This document shows, in pieces, positions 1 through 9,500 of a stretch of 41,593 nt of DNA (positions are counted from its first letter, which is position 1; every line of letters begins with the position of its first letter). A model generated the notes under the pieces. It searched no databases. It saw only the letters and a list, made by a program, of their open reading frames with translations, and was not told where the DNA came from. This DNA is from an uncultured bacterium (GTDB taxonomy: Bacteria; Verrucomicrobiota; Kiritimatiellia; RFP12; UBA1067). Location: contig CADCBS010000006.1 in the NCBI GenBank assembly GCA_902799715.1, positions 1-41,593 on the forward strand, written 5' to 3'. The position numbers and the translations under genes are program-made.

Positions 1-120
1 GAGAGTTTTCACTCTCCTATTCGTACATATCCAATAAGATCCTCTGCGTTTGCAAAAGTAAATGCTTTGAATATTTGCGTTTACTTTTGCAAATGACATC
101 CACTACATATTGCACTTTTC
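1..120. other. AT-rich intergenic island at left edge
   Basis: By hand count 42 of the first 120 bases are G or C (about 35%), against roughly 65% in the neighbouring genes. It holds a small hairpin at 1-16 (GAGAGT, loop TTTC, ACTCTC) and the long inverted repeat at 47-95. I find no gene in it. It may be the terminator or intergenic tail of a gene left of the window, or the remnant of an inserted element. Confidence 0.6.
47..95. repeat. Long AT-rich inverted repeat
   Basis: TTTGCAAAAGTAAA at 49-62 is the exact reverse complement of TTTACTTTTGCAAA at 80-93. Pairing extends on both sides (47 with 95, 64-65 with 77-78) with two G-T wobbles, giving a stem of up to 19 pairs and an 11-base AT loop. 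No T-run follows on either strand, so it is not a textbook terminator. An operator for a dimeric regulator, a bidirectional terminator or the end of a small mobile element are all possible. Confidence 0.7.
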
Positions 121-134
121 CGCGCCGGGGAAAG

Positions 135-164
135 TTGGAGATTGCGGGCGAAGTTTGGTACAAT
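135..164 (+). promoter_or_regulatory. Sigma-70-like promoter of the epimerase operon
   Basis: TTGGAG at 135-140, an 18-base spacer and TACAAT at 159-164, with TG at 156-157 forming an extended -10. Transcription would start near 171, which rules out coding starts further upstream such as the ATG at 142 and supports the ATG at 217. Confidence 0.6.
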
Positions 165-216
165 CATGGGAATTCGCGCCGCGGCAGGCGGCGCCCAACG
201 GAATGGAAGACCGGGA

Positions 217-1200
217 ATGTCTGAAACAAAACACGCATTGGTGACCGGCGGAGCCGGTTTCGTAGGATCGCATCTCGTGCGCGCGCTTCTCGCCGACGGC
301 TGGCGCGTGACCGCGATGGACAATCTGCTTACCGGCGACACCGGCAACCTCGACGGGCTGGACGGAAACCCGGCCTTCGATTTCGTGAAGCACGACGTGA
401 CGGAGCCGTACGAAGGGCCGTGGACCCTGATAGCGAACCTTGCGTGCCCGGCGTCGCCGCCGCGCTACCAGGCCGATCCCATCCACACGTGGGAGACGTC
501 GGTGCTGGGCGCGCGCAACGCCGCGCTCGCGGCGGAGAAGAACGGCGCGATGCTCTTCCACACGTCGACGTCGGAAGTCTACGGCGACCCCGACGTGCAT
601 CCGCAGCCGGAATCGTACTGGGGGCACGTGAACTGCAACGGGGTGCGCAGCTGCTACGACGAAGGCAAGCGCGCCGCCGAGACGCTGCTGGCAGACTTCC
701 GCCGCTGCCGGGGGCTCGACGTGCGGATGGTGCGGTTCTTCAACACGTACGGCCCGGCCATGGATCCGGAAGACGGGCGAGTGGTGACGAACATGGTGCT
801 GGCGGCGCTGCGCGGCAAGGACATACCGATATACGGCGACGGGTCGCAGACGCGCTCGTTCCAGTACGTGTCGGACGCGATCGAGGCCGTGATGCGTTTC
901 ATACGCAAGCCGCGCGCCGAAGTCGACGCCTTCTTCGCGGCGAAGAAGATGTCCGTGCCCGTGCTGAACATCGGCAATCCGGGCGAGTTCACGATAAGCG
1001 AGCTTGCGGAGATCGTGCTCGAATACATTCCCGGCACAGGCTCCAGGACGGCGCATTTCCCGCTGCCCGGCGACGATCCGAAGCGCCGCCGCCCCGACAT
1101 CGGCCTTGCCGGCGAGCTGCTGGGCTGGAAGCCGGAAGTGCCGCTGCGCGAAGGGCTGAAGAAGACCATAGCCTATTTCGCCGGAAAATGCGGGAAGTGA
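217..1200 (+). CDS. UDP-glucuronate decarboxylase-like NAD-dependent epimerase
   Basis: 327-residue extended short-chain dehydrogenase. It probably converts UDP-glucuronate to UDP-xylose in the cytosol, feeding nucleotide sugars into surface glycans. The Rossmann motif TGGAGFVG is at residues 10-17 and the catalytic pair is Y147 and K151 (YDEGK). The segment NTYGPAMDPEDGRVVTN and the following YGDGSQTRSFQYV are typical of the UXS branch of the family (established knowledge). An in-frame ATG at 142 lies upstream of the predicted -10. The ATG at 217 has GGAAGA 6 bases before it and starts directly at the beta-strand before the Rossmann motif. The gene overlaps the downstream methyltransferase by 13 bases. 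A related NDP-sugar epimerase or dehydratase remains possible, but the decarboxylase is the best match. Confidence 0.85.
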   Translation: MSETKHALVTGGAGFVGSHLVRALLADGWRVTAMDNLLTGDTGNLDGLDGNPAFDFVKHDVTEPYEGPWTLIANLACPASPPRYQADPIHTWETSVLGARNAALAAEKNGAMLFHTSTSEVYGDPDVHPQPESYWGHVNCNGVRSCYDEGKRAAETLLADFRRCRGLDVRMVRFFNTYGPAMDPEDGRVVTNMVLAALRGKDIPIYGDGSQTRSFQYVSDAIEAVMRFIRKPRAEVDAFFAAKKMSVPVLNIGNPGEFTISELAEIVLEYIPGTGSRTAHFPLPGDDPKRRRPDIGLAGELLGWKPEVPLREGLKKTIAYFAGKCGK

Positions 1201-1943
1201 CGCCGCCAGACGGCTGGAAGACGGCGCTTGCGCTGGTGCGCGCCGTGCTGGACGCGGACGGCGAGGCGGAGCGCGAGACCGCCCGCGACGCCGCGTTCCG
1301 CTTCCTGTGCGCGTCGGACAGGAAGCATCTGCTTTCGATAGCGCATCTGCTCAGGCCCGGAACGACGCTGCGCGCCGTGCAGGCCGCGATCGTGCCGCTG
1401 GAAAGGCACGACCGGCGCGCGCGCGTGACCGACGCCGAGATGCGGGTGCGCGACGCGGACGCGCCGGACGCGGTGCGGCGCCCCGCGCCGTTCGCCGTGG
1501 TGGCCGACAACATCCGCAGCGCGTTCAACGCCGGCGGCATATTCCGGACGGCGGATTTCTTCGGCGCGGAGCGGATAGTGCTTTGCGGCTACACGCCGGG
1601 GCCGGAGAACGCGCAGGTGGAGAAGACCGCGCTGGGCGCGGCCGGAGCCGTTCCGTGGACGCGGTGCGCCGACGTGCGCGACGCGATAGACGGGCTGAAG
1701 AAGGAAGGGCGCGCCGTATACGCCCTAGAGACGGCGGACGGGGCGCGGAACGTTTTCACGTTCGCGCCCCGCATGCCGTGCGCGCTCGTCCTCGGCAACG
1801 AGCGCTTCGGGCTCGACGCGGACGTTCTGGCGCTGGCGGACGAAGTTTTGGAGATACCTTCGTTCGGGCTGAAGAATTCGCTGAACGTGGTGTCGGCCTT
1901 CGCGGCCGCCGCGGCGTTCCTGCGCGCCAAGACGTCCTTCTGA
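1188..1943 (+). CDS. TrmH/SpoU-family RNA 2'-O-methyltransferase
   Basis: 251-residue SPOUT-fold protein expected to transfer methyl from S-adenosylmethionine to a ribose 2'-OH of tRNA or rRNA. The three SPOUT motifs are present: VADNIRSAFNAGGIFRTADF near residue 105 (substrate-side Asn and Arg), ALVLGNERFGLD near 200, and the knot motif IPSFGLKNSLNVVSAFAAAA near the end. The first 90 or so residues are a helical extension rich in Arg and Asp without a recognisable domain. The start at 1188 is inside the end of the epimerase gene (13-base overlap), so translation is probably coupled. Its stop is only 4 bases from the stop of the convergent beta-galactosidase gene. The target nucleotide cannot be told from sequence. 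Confidence 0.85.
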   Translation: MREVTPPDGWKTALALVRAVLDADGEAERETARDAAFRFLCASDRKHLLSIAHLLRPGTTLRAVQAAIVPLERHDRRARVTDAEMRVRDADAPDAVRRPAPFAVVADNIRSAFNAGGIFRTADFFGAERIVLCGYTPGPENAQVEKTALGAAGAVPWTRCADVRDAIDGLKKEGRAVYALETADGARNVFTFAPRMPCALVLGNERFGLDADVLALADEVLEIPSFGLKNSLNVVSAFAAAAAFLRAKTSF

Positions 1944-1947
1944 GCCG

Positions 1948-4900
1948 TCAGTTCTCCAAAGCGTCCACTTCCGCCAAGGACGCCCAGTCCTTGCCGGACC
2001 CGGGCTGCGGGGACAGCGCGTCGAAGCGGACGTACCGTATTTCCGGGCGTTCCGGGAACCGGATGTCGGACGCCTTGTCCGTGTCGGGGAGCTCGCCCTT
2101 CGCAAGAAGCGTCCAGCCGCCGCCGTCCGCGCGGTTGCGCCCGTACACCGCGTAGCCGCGTATGCGGCCGTTGCGGCAGCCGTCCTGGCGCGGCAGCACG
2201 CGCAGGCCGGCCCATTTCGCGCTCCTGCCCAGGTCGAGCGTGAACGAGTGCGGGTAGGGGGACTGCGCGTTGCCGTACTGCGTGTGCCAAATCGAGCCGG
2301 GGTTGCCGTCGACGAGATGCTCCGCATCCTCGCCCGGCTCGAAACTGTCGCACTCAAGCACGAGCGGATAGTCTCCGGGATCGGACGAGACGGGCGCGGC
2401 CGCGAACTTGACGGGCGGGACTTTCGATTTCACGAGCGGGGCGTCGGCGCGCGCGGAAAGAACGAAGGAGAGGTCGTATGCGCGGTCGGAGCGTATTATG
2501 TCGCGCGCGAGCGGGCCGGGTCCGCAGGACGCGCCGCCGAGCCCGCGCACGGCGGCGGAGAGCGTGAGCACCGTCTTCGAGGAGCCGGGGAGTTCCGCCG
2601 GGTGGGTGTTTTCGACGAGTTCCCGCACCGTGTACGGAATGGCGGAGAACCAGAGCGGAGCGCCCGCCGTGCCCACGACGATTCCTGCGGACGATTTGCC
2701 GCGCAGCAATCGCAGGGCGCGCATTCCGCCGCGCGTGCCGTAATCCTCCGGGCGCGCGTAGGGGCAAGGCTCGCGCGTGTCGAATCCGTGTATGCCGAGC
2801 TTCGCGCCGCTGCGGCGGTCGGGATAGTTGTCGTACGGCCCGTCGCCGAAATACTCGCCGCGCGCGAGGCTGCCGTCGAGCGCGATCGAATATCCGATGC
2901 GGGCGAGTTCGAAAGTCCGGCCGCGCGGGCGGATGCGGGACTGGAACACGACGTCGCCGCCGGGGCGCACCGTCCATAGCGCCGCGATCTCGAAGCGCGG
3001 AGCCTTGGCGGACGGCTTGCCGGCCTTCTCGATGCGCGTGGAGCCGTTGCCGTAGTCTATGAGTTTTTCGGAATATTGCGGGCGCGCTATCGCCGAAACC
3101 GTGAACGCATACGAGCCGTCGGCGAGCTTTTTGGGCTTCGACATCGTGCAGTCGCAGTGCTTCAGCGTCCCCAGCCCGGCGGCGAACCACGACTGCGCCG
3201 GCCGGACCTCGTTGGAAGACGGCCCGCGCAGCGCGTCGATGCGCATAGGCTCCTTGACGCATTCGAAGCCGCCGGCCGAATATCCGCAGAGCATCCCTTC
3301 CCTGTCGAACCGGATCTCGACGGTGCGCCCGTCGGCGGCGCGCGTGGAGAACGCCATCGTTCCGCCTGACTCCCTGAAGGAGACGTCGCCTCCGGCGGCG
3401 GGAAGTTCGCGGCCTTCCGGCGCGCCTTCCGCCGTCCAGTCGGTCTGGCCGTAGGCGATTTCGTCGCCTTCCGCGAATATGTACGACGTGCCGGACGGCG
3501 CGGGCAGCGGGCCCTCGTTCCGCGCGGCGGCGGCGCTGACGCGCAGCGAAAGCACCGCTCCTTCCGGGATGGTCCCTGTCCGGCCGTAGCGGTCCGGCAG
3601 GACCGTCTTTTCGCCGCGCGGAGGAATCGCGCCGGGATCGAGCCGGCCGGACGCGACGGTCTTGCCGTCGGCCGCGAGAGTGAAGGAGAACCTGCAGTAC
3701 GACGTGTCGCGGAAGTAGTTCAGGTTGCGGATCGTCACCTCGGGCACGAGGTCGCCGCAGGCGTTCCTCTTCATTCCGCCGAACTTGAAATCGACCGGCT
3801 GGAACACGTGCTTGGCCTCGAACCACGAAGGTTTGGGCGTACGGTCGGAATTGACCACGCCGTTCATCACGAACTGGCCGTCGTTGGGCTTGTCGCCGAA
3901 GTCGCCGCCGTACGCGACGATGGTCTTCCCGTTGCGGCCGCTCTTCTTGTAGAGGCCCTGGTCGACCCAGTCCCAGATCGACGCGCCGGCGATCACGTCG
4001 GAGGATTCTATCGCGTCCTGGTAGTCCTTCAGGTTGCCCATGGCGTTCAGCATGGAGTGGGCGTATTCGATTATGTAGAAAGGCTTCTTCGCGTTGCGGT
4101 CCCCGGCCTTGTGCCAGACCCAGCCGACGGACGGGTACATGTTCGAATCGAAGTCCGCCACCGAATTGTCGCGTTCGTACTGGATCGGGCGCGAGCGGTC
4201 GCGCGCCTTGAGCGCGGCGGCGGAGGCGGCGAAATTCTCGCCCGGGCCGGCTTCGTTGCCGAGCGACCAGATGACGATGGACGGGTTGTTCTTGTTGCGC
4301 GCGAACATCGCGAGCACGCGATCGACGGTGGGTTTCTCCCAGTCCCGGTCGTGGGAGAGCGATTCCCTGCCGTAGCCGTAGCCGTGCGATTCGACGTTCG
4401 CCTCGTCGCAGAGGTAGAGGCCGTAGATGTTGCACAGGTAGTACCAGTAGTCGTCCTGGGGATAGTGCGAATTGCGCACCTGGTTGAGGTTCGCGCCCTT
4501 GAGCATCGCGACGTCGTGTTCCTGGACGGAGCGCGGGACGAAGTGTCCGTAGAGCGGGTGGGTTTCGTGGCGGTTGGCGCCTCGCATCTTGATCTTCTTC
4601 CCGTTCACCTCGAAGCGGCCTTTCACGATCTGCGACGTGCGGAAGCCGACGACCGCGGCGGCTTTTTCGCCGGGCCTGCCGTCCCTGCCGGCGAGTTCGA
4701 GGACGAGCGTGTAGCAGTTTGGCGTCTCGGCGCTCCAGAGCGCGGGCGACGCCACGCGCAGCGGCGCGGAGAACCTGCCGTCGGCGCCTGCCGTCGCGGC
4801 GGCGCTTGCGACAGGCGTCGCGGGCGGAGGCTGCACGCCGGCGCGCCGGTACAGTTCGAATCCGGCGTTCCTGTAGAGGGTCGCCTTGACCGTCGCGCCG

Positions 4901-5802
4901 GCGGGGGCGGCTCCGGCGAGTTCGCCCGTCACGTCCATGATCCAGTCGCCGCGGAGGTCGCCGGGTCTGGCGGGCGACGGGTTGGCGAAGAAGTCGCGGA
5001 TGCGCGTTTTCGGGCGCGCGAGCAGCCACACCGAACGTGCGATGCCGGAAAGGCGGAACATGTCCTGGTCTTCGAGGTAGGAGCCGTCGCTGTAGCGGTA
5101 GACCTCGAGCGCGACCGTGTTGCGTCCTGGGCGGAGGAAGCGGGTGACGTCGAACTCCGCCGGGGAGCGGGAATCCTTCGAGAAGCCGCAGTACTGGCCG
5201 TTTATCCACAGGTAGAAGAACGAATCGACGGCGTCGAACTTGGCGAAGACGTCGAAGGCGTCCGTGCTCCAGCCCTCCGGCAGGGTGAAGTCGCGGCGGT
5301 ACGAGCCGACGGGGTTGCGCGCCTTGTAGGCGGTCCAGTCATGCGGCGGCTCGCCCGTGACGCGCGGCTTGTCGCGCTTGAACGGGTAGGTGGCGTTGGT
5401 GTAGAGCGGCGTGCCGTAGCGGCCGCGCGGGGATATGCCGTCGGCCTGCCACGAGCAAGGCACGCGCACCACGTCCCAGCCCGACACGTCGTAGGCGGGG
5501 TTCTGGAACCCGGCGGGGCGCGAGGCGGGGTCTGGCGCCCATTTGAAGCGCCATTCGGCGGTCGAATCGAGGGAGACGGCGCGTGCGGCGCCGTCGCCGG
5601 GGAAGATATCCTTGGCGTCCTCGTTTTCCGCGAACGGGAAGAAGAAGGCGCGGGGGGCCTCCTTGCCCAGCGACAGGCGGAAGCAGTCCTCCCATTCGCG
5701 CCCGTCGGGCGCGGAAGGCGCGGAGGCGCCGATGGCGCAGCGGGCGCAAAGCGCCAGCGCGAGCGAAAAGAGCGGTGTCTTGCACGAGATTATGTTTTTC
5801 AT
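1948..5802 (-). CDS. Secreted GH2 beta-galactosidase with C-terminal discoidin-like domain
   Basis: 1,284 residues with a signal peptide (MKNIISCKTPLFSLALALC...), so it acts outside the cytoplasm on terminal beta-galactosides. Order: GH2 sugar-binding domain (about 60-260, with the LacZ-type stretches YGTPLYTNATYPF and NPVGSYRRDF), immunoglobulin-like domain, TIM barrel (about 390-680), a C-terminal beta-galactosidase domain with FGDGPYDNYPDR, and from about 1140 an F5/8 type C-like carbohydrate-binding module (DGNPGSIWHTQY, FTLDLG). E517 in SLGNEAG is the predicted acid/base and E579 in EYAHSM the nucleophile; IWDWVDQGL follows. E. coli LacZ has about 1,020 residues, so the excess is mostly the discoidin-like module. 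A start at 5880 would place 26 unlikely residues before the signal peptide. No good Shine-Dalgarno precedes the chosen ATG. Another GH2 specificity cannot be excluded. Confidence 0.88.
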   Translation of the reverse strand: MKNIISCKTPLFSLALALCARCAIGASAPSAPDGREWEDCFRLSLGKEAPRAFFFPFAENEDAKDIFPGDGAARAVSLDSTAEWRFKWAPDPASRPAGFQNPAYDVSGWDVVRVPCSWQADGISPRGRYGTPLYTNATYPFKRDKPRVTGEPPHDWTAYKARNPVGSYRRDFTLPEGWSTDAFDVFAKFDAVDSFFYLWINGQYCGFSKDSRSPAEFDVTRFLRPGRNTVALEVYRYSDGSYLEDQDMFRLSGIARSVWLLARPKTRIRDFFANPSPARPGDLRGDWIMDVTGELAGAAPAGATVKATLYRNAGFELYRRAGVQPPPATPVASAAATAGADGRFSAPLRVASPALWSAETPNCYTLVLELAGRDGRPGEKAAAVVGFRTSQIVKGRFEVNGKKIKMRGANRHETHPLYGHFVPRSVQEHDVAMLKGANLNQVRNSHYPQDDYWYYLCNIYGLYLCDEANVESHGYGYGRESLSHDRDWEKPTVDRVLAMFARNKNNPSIVIWSLGNEAGPGENFAASAAALKARDRSRPIQYERDNSVADFDSNMYPSVGWVWHKAGDRNAKKPFYIIEYAHSMLNAMGNLKDYQDAIESSDVIAGASIWDWVDQGLYKKSGRNGKTIVAYGGDFGDKPNDGQFVMNGVVNSDRTPKPSWFEAKHVFQPVDFKFGGMKRNACGDLVPEVTIRNLNYFRDTSYCRFSFTLAADGKTVASGRLDPGAIPPRGEKTVLPDRYGRTGTIPEGAVLSLRVSAAAARNEGPLPAPSGTSYIFAEGDEIAYGQTDWTAEGAPEGRELPAAGGDVSFRESGGTMAFSTRAADGRTVEIRFDREGMLCGYSAGGFECVKEPMRIDALRGPSSNEVRPAQSWFAAGLGTLKHCDCTMSKPKKLADGSYAFTVSAIARPQYSEKLIDYGNGSTRIEKAGKPSAKAPRFEIAALWTVRPGGDVVFQSRIRPRGRTFELARIGYSIALDGSLARGEYFGDGPYDNYPDRRSGAKLGIHGFDTREPCPYARPEDYGTRGGMRALRLLRGKSSAGIVVGTAGAPLWFSAIPYTVRELVENTHPAELPGSSKTVLTLSAAVRGLGGASCGPGPLARDIIRSDRAYDLSFVLSARADAPLVKSKVPPVKFAAAPVSSDPGDYPLVLECDSFEPGEDAEHLVDGNPGSIWHTQYGNAQSPYPHSFTLDLGRSAKWAGLRVLPRQDGCRNGRIRGYAVYGRNRADGGGWTLLAKGELPDTDKASDIRFPERPEIRYVRFDALSPQPGSGKDWASLAEVDALEN

Positions 5803-5899
5803 GCCAGAATGATGGCAAATATCGGCCCCGGCGTCCAGCATTTTTTGCGCGGCGGCCGCCGGGTTCCGTTTTTCCGGCAAATTTCCCGGCAGATTCCGC

Positions 5900-5929
5900 T
5901 TGCCCGGCGAGGGGGTGCGGTGGTAAAAT
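5900..5929 (+). promoter_or_regulatory. Promoter of the small secreted protein and giant surface protein
   Basis: TTGCCC at 5900-5905, an 18-base spacer and TAAAAT at 5924-5929, with TG at 5921-5922 giving an extended -10. It lies 43 bases before the ATG at 5972 and is the only clear promoter before the giant gene. Confidence 0.5.
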
Positions 5930-5971
5930 ACCGACTAATTCAGGCCCATAGTGTGCCCTGAAGGGATTGTC

Positions 5972-6571
5972 ATGCCAAGAAAAAGCACGATCAAGACGGC
6001 GACAGCCTGCGTTTTCGCGTGGGCGGGGCTTGCCGTCGCCGCGATTGCGGCGGGGCCTGCGCCGGCTTCCGGCGCGGCGTTGCCGGAAGTGTACGGCAAC
6101 ATAATGCACGACCCCGGATTCGCGAAGGCGATGAACGCGCTGTCGAAAGAGCGCGGGCGGGTGTCGCGCGGGCCGATGGCGGCGCGCATGCGCAAGGTGG
6201 ACGCTTTGTACGCCAAGGCGCGCGCGGCGCTGCAGGCGGAAGGGAAGCTACCCGCCGGCGCGGCGGAAGCCGGGCGCGCGGTGCAGGCGGAGCTGGACGG
6301 CAATCCCGGGAAATACCCGGAATGGCTGCCGCTGTGCAGGGAGCTTGACGCGCTGAAGGCGAAGGACGACGGGTACAAGGCCCGGATAAAGGCTCTCTAC
6401 AAGGCGCGCATGAAGCGGCTCGACGAAGACCGGAAGGCGGTTGCGGCGGGCAAGGCTGTTTTCAAGAAAGTCGACGAAAAGGAAGCCGACGCGATGTGGG
6501 CGGAACGGTGGAAGCCGGAGCCGCCCGCGGCGCGGAGCAAGGCGAAGGCGGGCAAGGCGAAGGCGGATTGA
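5972..6571 (+). CDS. Small secreted helical protein of unknown function
   Basis: 199 residues beginning with a signal peptide (MPRKSTIKTATACVFAWAGLAVAAIAAG, likely cut near the ASGA region). The mature part is Ala-, Lys- and Glu-rich, predicted mostly alpha-helical, and ends in a Lys/Ala tail (ARSKAKAGKAKAD). I recognise no domain. AAGGGA at 5961-5966 is well placed for the ATG at 5972; a GTG at 5951 lacks a ribosome binding site. The stop lies 23 bases before the start of the giant surface protein and no terminator separates them, so the two are probably co-transcribed. A periplasmic helper or small companion of the giant protein is an inference from position only. Confidence 0.7.
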   Translation: MPRKSTIKTATACVFAWAGLAVAAIAAGPAPASGAALPEVYGNIMHDPGFAKAMNALSKERGRVSRGPMAARMRKVDALYAKARAALQAEGKLPAGAAEAGRAVQAELDGNPGKYPEWLPLCRELDALKAKDDGYKARIKALYKARMKRLDEDRKAVAAGKAVFKKVDEKEADAMWAERWKPEPPAARSKAKAGKAKAD

Positions 6572-6594
6572 TTTGATATAGAATGGAGGTCACC

Positions 6595-9500
6595 ATGAAC
6601 AAAGCGGCAAAGTTCTTCTTCGGCGGGATCGCGCGGATCGCGGCGTTCGCGGCCGTGGCGGCGGCGTGCGGGAGCGCGTTCGCCGACGGCGCCATACGCA
6701 GCATAGACGCCGTGGCCACGGACCAGCACACCTTCCCCAACCTCGACGACCAGGTGCGCGTGGGCGAAACGGTGAAGTTCGACATCCTCCTGTTCAACAA
6801 GAGGGCCTCCGGGCAGTCCCGCCATCCCGACGAGAGCGTGACGAACAGCTGGGTGATAGTCCACAGCGGTTCCGGCGACGCCGCGTACGACGCCGTCAAC
6901 AACCCGCTCAAGCTCGGCGTGATCGTGAACGGCAAGCTCCGTCCGGCGGACATCGAGCTGAAGCCGCATGAAACGTATCCGCACATCTACACGGTGATGC
7001 ACGTCACGTACAGGGCGCAGGCGGGCGACATGGCGATGCCGCTGAAGCTTGCCGACAGCACGGGCTCGGCCGCGCCCGACTCCTCCTCCGTGACGTACTA
7101 CCTCTTCAATTCCAAGTCCTGGAAGATCGTGGACGAATCGAACGGCGAGGAGATCCAGTTCTGCTTCGGCAACGACGGCGAGCCCGACGACACCGACGGC
7201 ACGCTGCCGCTTCCGGAGACGCGCGACTACAACCTTTCGCAGGCCGGCATATACATCAACACGGTCGGCTTCGACGACTACTACGAAGAAGGCGAGACGT
7301 GGCGCAAGGTGTACCGCGGCATGACGGAGACCTTCACGAGACGCCTGCCCGAAATCGTCGTCCCCGGCGGCACTGCGGCCGAAAACGCCGGCACGACGGT
7401 GTATCTGTGGGTGAAGGACACGAACTGCGTGACGCTGGCCACCGACGGCCAGGCCGTGAAATGGTACGGCGACGGCGCCGATGCGCACCTCGCGTACCCG
7501 GTGTCGCTCCTTCCGGGCCAGACGAACGTGCCCTTCCGCCTGCGCGGCGTCACGGCCGGCACCGAGACGGAAATCTACCTGAGCGCCTTCCCGACCAACA
7601 TGCACGACGGCGCCGGCAACCTGATCGAGAACTTCACGACCCGCAAGGTGTCCTGCATCGCATCCCCTGATCCTTTCATAAGATTCACGCTGAACAACAG
7701 CGACTCCGCCGCCACCGTCACCGCCGGCTCCGACTACAACACGCCCAAGGCGCGGCTCACGGTGGAGCTGTCCGAGCCGTACACCGACGCGGTGACCGTG
7801 AAGCTGAACCCCGTGGTCAAGACGAGCGCCGACGACGTGTTCGCCGACAGCATCCTGGGCATATCGCTGAACAGCGAGGCCGCGAACTACAGGGACACGG
7901 TCGCGGAAGTGACGATCCCGGCCGGCCTCACGTCCGCCACGGTGAACATATTCGCGCTCGGCGCCACGGCCGAGACGCAGTCGTACGGCATTTCGTTCAC
8001 GCCGTCGGTCGAAGGCGCCGGGCCGGCGTCCTTCTACAAAGGCGAAAAGCGCGCGTGCATCCTCTACGTGAACGATTCCGTGCCGTCGATCGCGGATCCC
8101 GCCGCCGACGCCACCATCCCGCAGACGTTCACGCAGGGCGTGAAGGGCGACGTCACGGTCAGCGTGACAGACTCCTACTCCGACGCCAACAAGGGCGGAT
8201 GGACGGTGTCGTACCGCGACATCGACAATCCCGACATCTACGATTCGCTGCCGGGCCTCACGCCGCGCTTCAACTCCACCACCGGGCAGGCCGAGCTGAC
8301 CGTGCCGCTCGAGCTGTACACGATGGACGTGTCGCACGTGGCGATCAAGGTGACGGACCCCAACGGCAACATCTCCGCGGAAGTCCCGTTCTTCGCCAAC
8401 GTGGTGGCGCCCAAGACGGTGAAGCTGATAGTGGGCGACGACGACCAGAACTTCGGCAACTATCTCGAAGGCGACGTCAAGATGCTGCGCGTCCAGCTTT
8501 CGCAGAAATACACCAAGGGCACGCTGTACGCGTGGATCGAAGGCGCGAACGACGCCACGCGGGCGGCGATCGCGGCCGGGCTCGTGACGAGCGACGCGTT
8601 CGCCGCGCGCTATCTCGTGATCCCGAACACCGGCGTGGACTCGACCACCGGGAACATAGCGATAACGTTCAAGGACGGGGCCGCCGCGACCGCGGACCTC
8701 CAGTTCAACGTGGTGCTGACGAAGACCGATTCGCGCACCGGCGAAGTCTGCACCGACTACATCCCGCTCGTCTTCTACGCCAATGTCGGCAACCTGTCGC
8801 CGATGGTGACCAAGGTGCGCGTGAACGGCGGCGGCGAAGTCGCCGCGAACGGCGGCATCTCCGACGCCTCCGCGGCCAAGGACGTGGCGGCGCGGTTCAC
8901 GATCTCCGGCCTGTACGAGCCTGGCGAAGTAGACCGCACGAACATAGTGGCGCGCTGGACGGTGCGCGACGGGCGGCCCGGCGCGTACTTCTACAAGGAA
9001 CTGTTCACGACCGGTTCGATATCCGACATCGTGTGCGAGTACACGTACAACGTCGGCGACGTCACGCAGAAGGTCTCCGTGGCGGTGCAGGACAAGGACA
9101 TGCCCGGCTCCGTGCAGGAGTGGTCCGACGAATTCGAGTTCTGGCTGACCGTGACGGACGTCCCCAAGGTGACGCTCGTCCCGTACCGCTCCGGCACCTT
9201 CGGCGCCGAGCTTGTGGCGGACAACACGTATTTCGAGACCGAGCAGGGCAGCAGGGCGTGGATCGACGTTTCGCTGTCCAACATAGCGGACGTGCCGCTG
9301 AACGTCGTGCTCTCGGTCACGCCGCTTTCCGCCACCGAGCCCGGGACGCTGGGGCTTAGCATGATAGACGTGCAGTTCCCGTCCGGGACGCTGACGCGGC
9401 GCGTGACGCTGGCGGAGCTCGACGGAACGAGAGGCTCGGGGAACAGGGGCTTCCAGGTTTCCGCCGCGGTGACCAACACGACCATGAACACGGCCTACGG

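Noticed and set aside
420..1187. Upstream extension of the TrmH-family gene into the epimerase gene
   Set aside because: The added residues are a low-complexity frame-shifted shadow of the epimerase; the family match starts only after the ATG at 1188.
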